A stretch of 64,000 nt of DNA from Anarhynchus alexandrinus (Eukaryota; Chordata; Aves; Charadriiformes; Charadriidae): NCBI GenBank assembly GCA_008711295.1, contig VUYV01000008.1, positions 1,118,476 through 1,182,475 on the forward strand. The letters are read 5' to 3'. The translations under genes were made by a program, and so were the position numbers. Numbering within the stretch: the first letter of the stretch is position 1; each line of letters starts with the position of its first letter. Of the stretch, positions 63,927 to 64,000 are shown one piece after another. The notes beneath the pieces are model-generated. The model was given only the letters and a program-made list of their open reading frames with translations, was not told where the DNA came from and ran no database searches.

Positions 63927-63990
63927 GGGGGGGGGGAGAGGGGGGGGAAAGCTGTCCCCCCCCCCCCCCCCCCCCCCCTCCCCCCCCCCC
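63927..63990. repeat. G-run and C-run homopolymer block
   Basis: G10 and G8 separated by AGA, then AAAGCTGT, then C23, one T and C11. The G and C arms are complementary and only eight bases apart, so they could fold into a very stable hairpin. Homopolymer lengths are probably unreliable. Confidence 0.85.
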
Positions 63991-64000
63991 ACGCACACCC

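Larger units (their letters stand above)
63524..64000 (+). other. ARIH1: ARIH1 3' untranslated region (continues past window)
   Basis: Non-coding sequence directly after the stop. It holds an AATAAA 62 bases downstream of the stop and a second at 63681-63686, then T-rich and A-rich stretches. It ends in G runs (63927-63936, 63940-63947) and C runs (63956-63978, 63980-63990). Mammalian ARIH1 has a long 3' UTR, so the transcript probably extends beyond 64000. The exact cleavage site cannot be told from sequence. Confidence 0.75.

Noticed and set aside
1..64000. CRISPR arrays, prokaryotic operons, tRNA or rRNA genes
   Set aside because: None seen; the window is vertebrate intronic and coding sequence of one gene.

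Overview
This window holds one recognisable gene, on the + strand: the vertebrate RBR-type E3 ubiquitin ligase ARIH1 (ariadne-1 homologue, HHARI). It runs from a CpG-rich promoter and first exon near 2.6-3.5 kb to the stop codon at 63521-63523. Fourteen coding exons, joined by GT-AG introns, read in a continuous frame. They give about 549 residues, plus three N-terminal residues (including the initiator Met) hidden behind an ambiguous base at 2974. Every Zn ligand, the catalytic Cys and the autoinhibitory residues of ARIH1 can be read.

Organism: almost certainly a bird. The interspersed repeats are CR1 LINE 3' ends, one of them ending in the typical ATTCTATG octamer repeat. There is also an LTR of a type I recognise as widespread in bird genomes, and no Alu, L1 or MIR-like repeat was seen. 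The species cannot be named. It is a draft assembly: there is a 129-base N run at 3596-3724 and single Ns at 2974, 3327, 26842 and 44671, and the window ends in long G and C homopolymers.

Layout: 1-2600 is upstream sequence with no gene I can support. About 2600-3560 is a CpG island with three copies of an ATGGC-containing repeat (YY1-like) and coding exon 1, which carries the acidic and glycine-rich N-terminus and the start of the UBA-like domain. Intron 1 (3326-27938, 24.6 kb) carries a CR1 fragment and a strong 15-bp inverted repeat just before exon 2. Exons 2-3 (27939-28006, 37088-37232) finish the UBA-like region and start RING1. Exons 4-5 (42673-43220) complete RING1, exons 6-8 (47271-49225) encode the IBR, and exons 10-11 (57922-58208) encode RING2/Rcat with catalytic Cys357 (human numbering). 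Exons 11-14 (58151-63523) encode the Ariadne autoinhibitory domain. The 3' UTR runs from 63524 at least to the window end, with AATAAA signals at 63585 and 63681.

How it works (family knowledge): ARIH1 pairs with the E2 UBE2L3 through RING1, receives ubiquitin on the RING2 cysteine, and is held inactive by the Ariadne domain until neddylated cullin-RING ligases bind it. I found no sign of an undescribed multi-gene system. The most notable non-coding signals are the promoter repeat triplet, the hairpin 5' of exon 2, and the way two single Ns bracket the coding part of exon 1.
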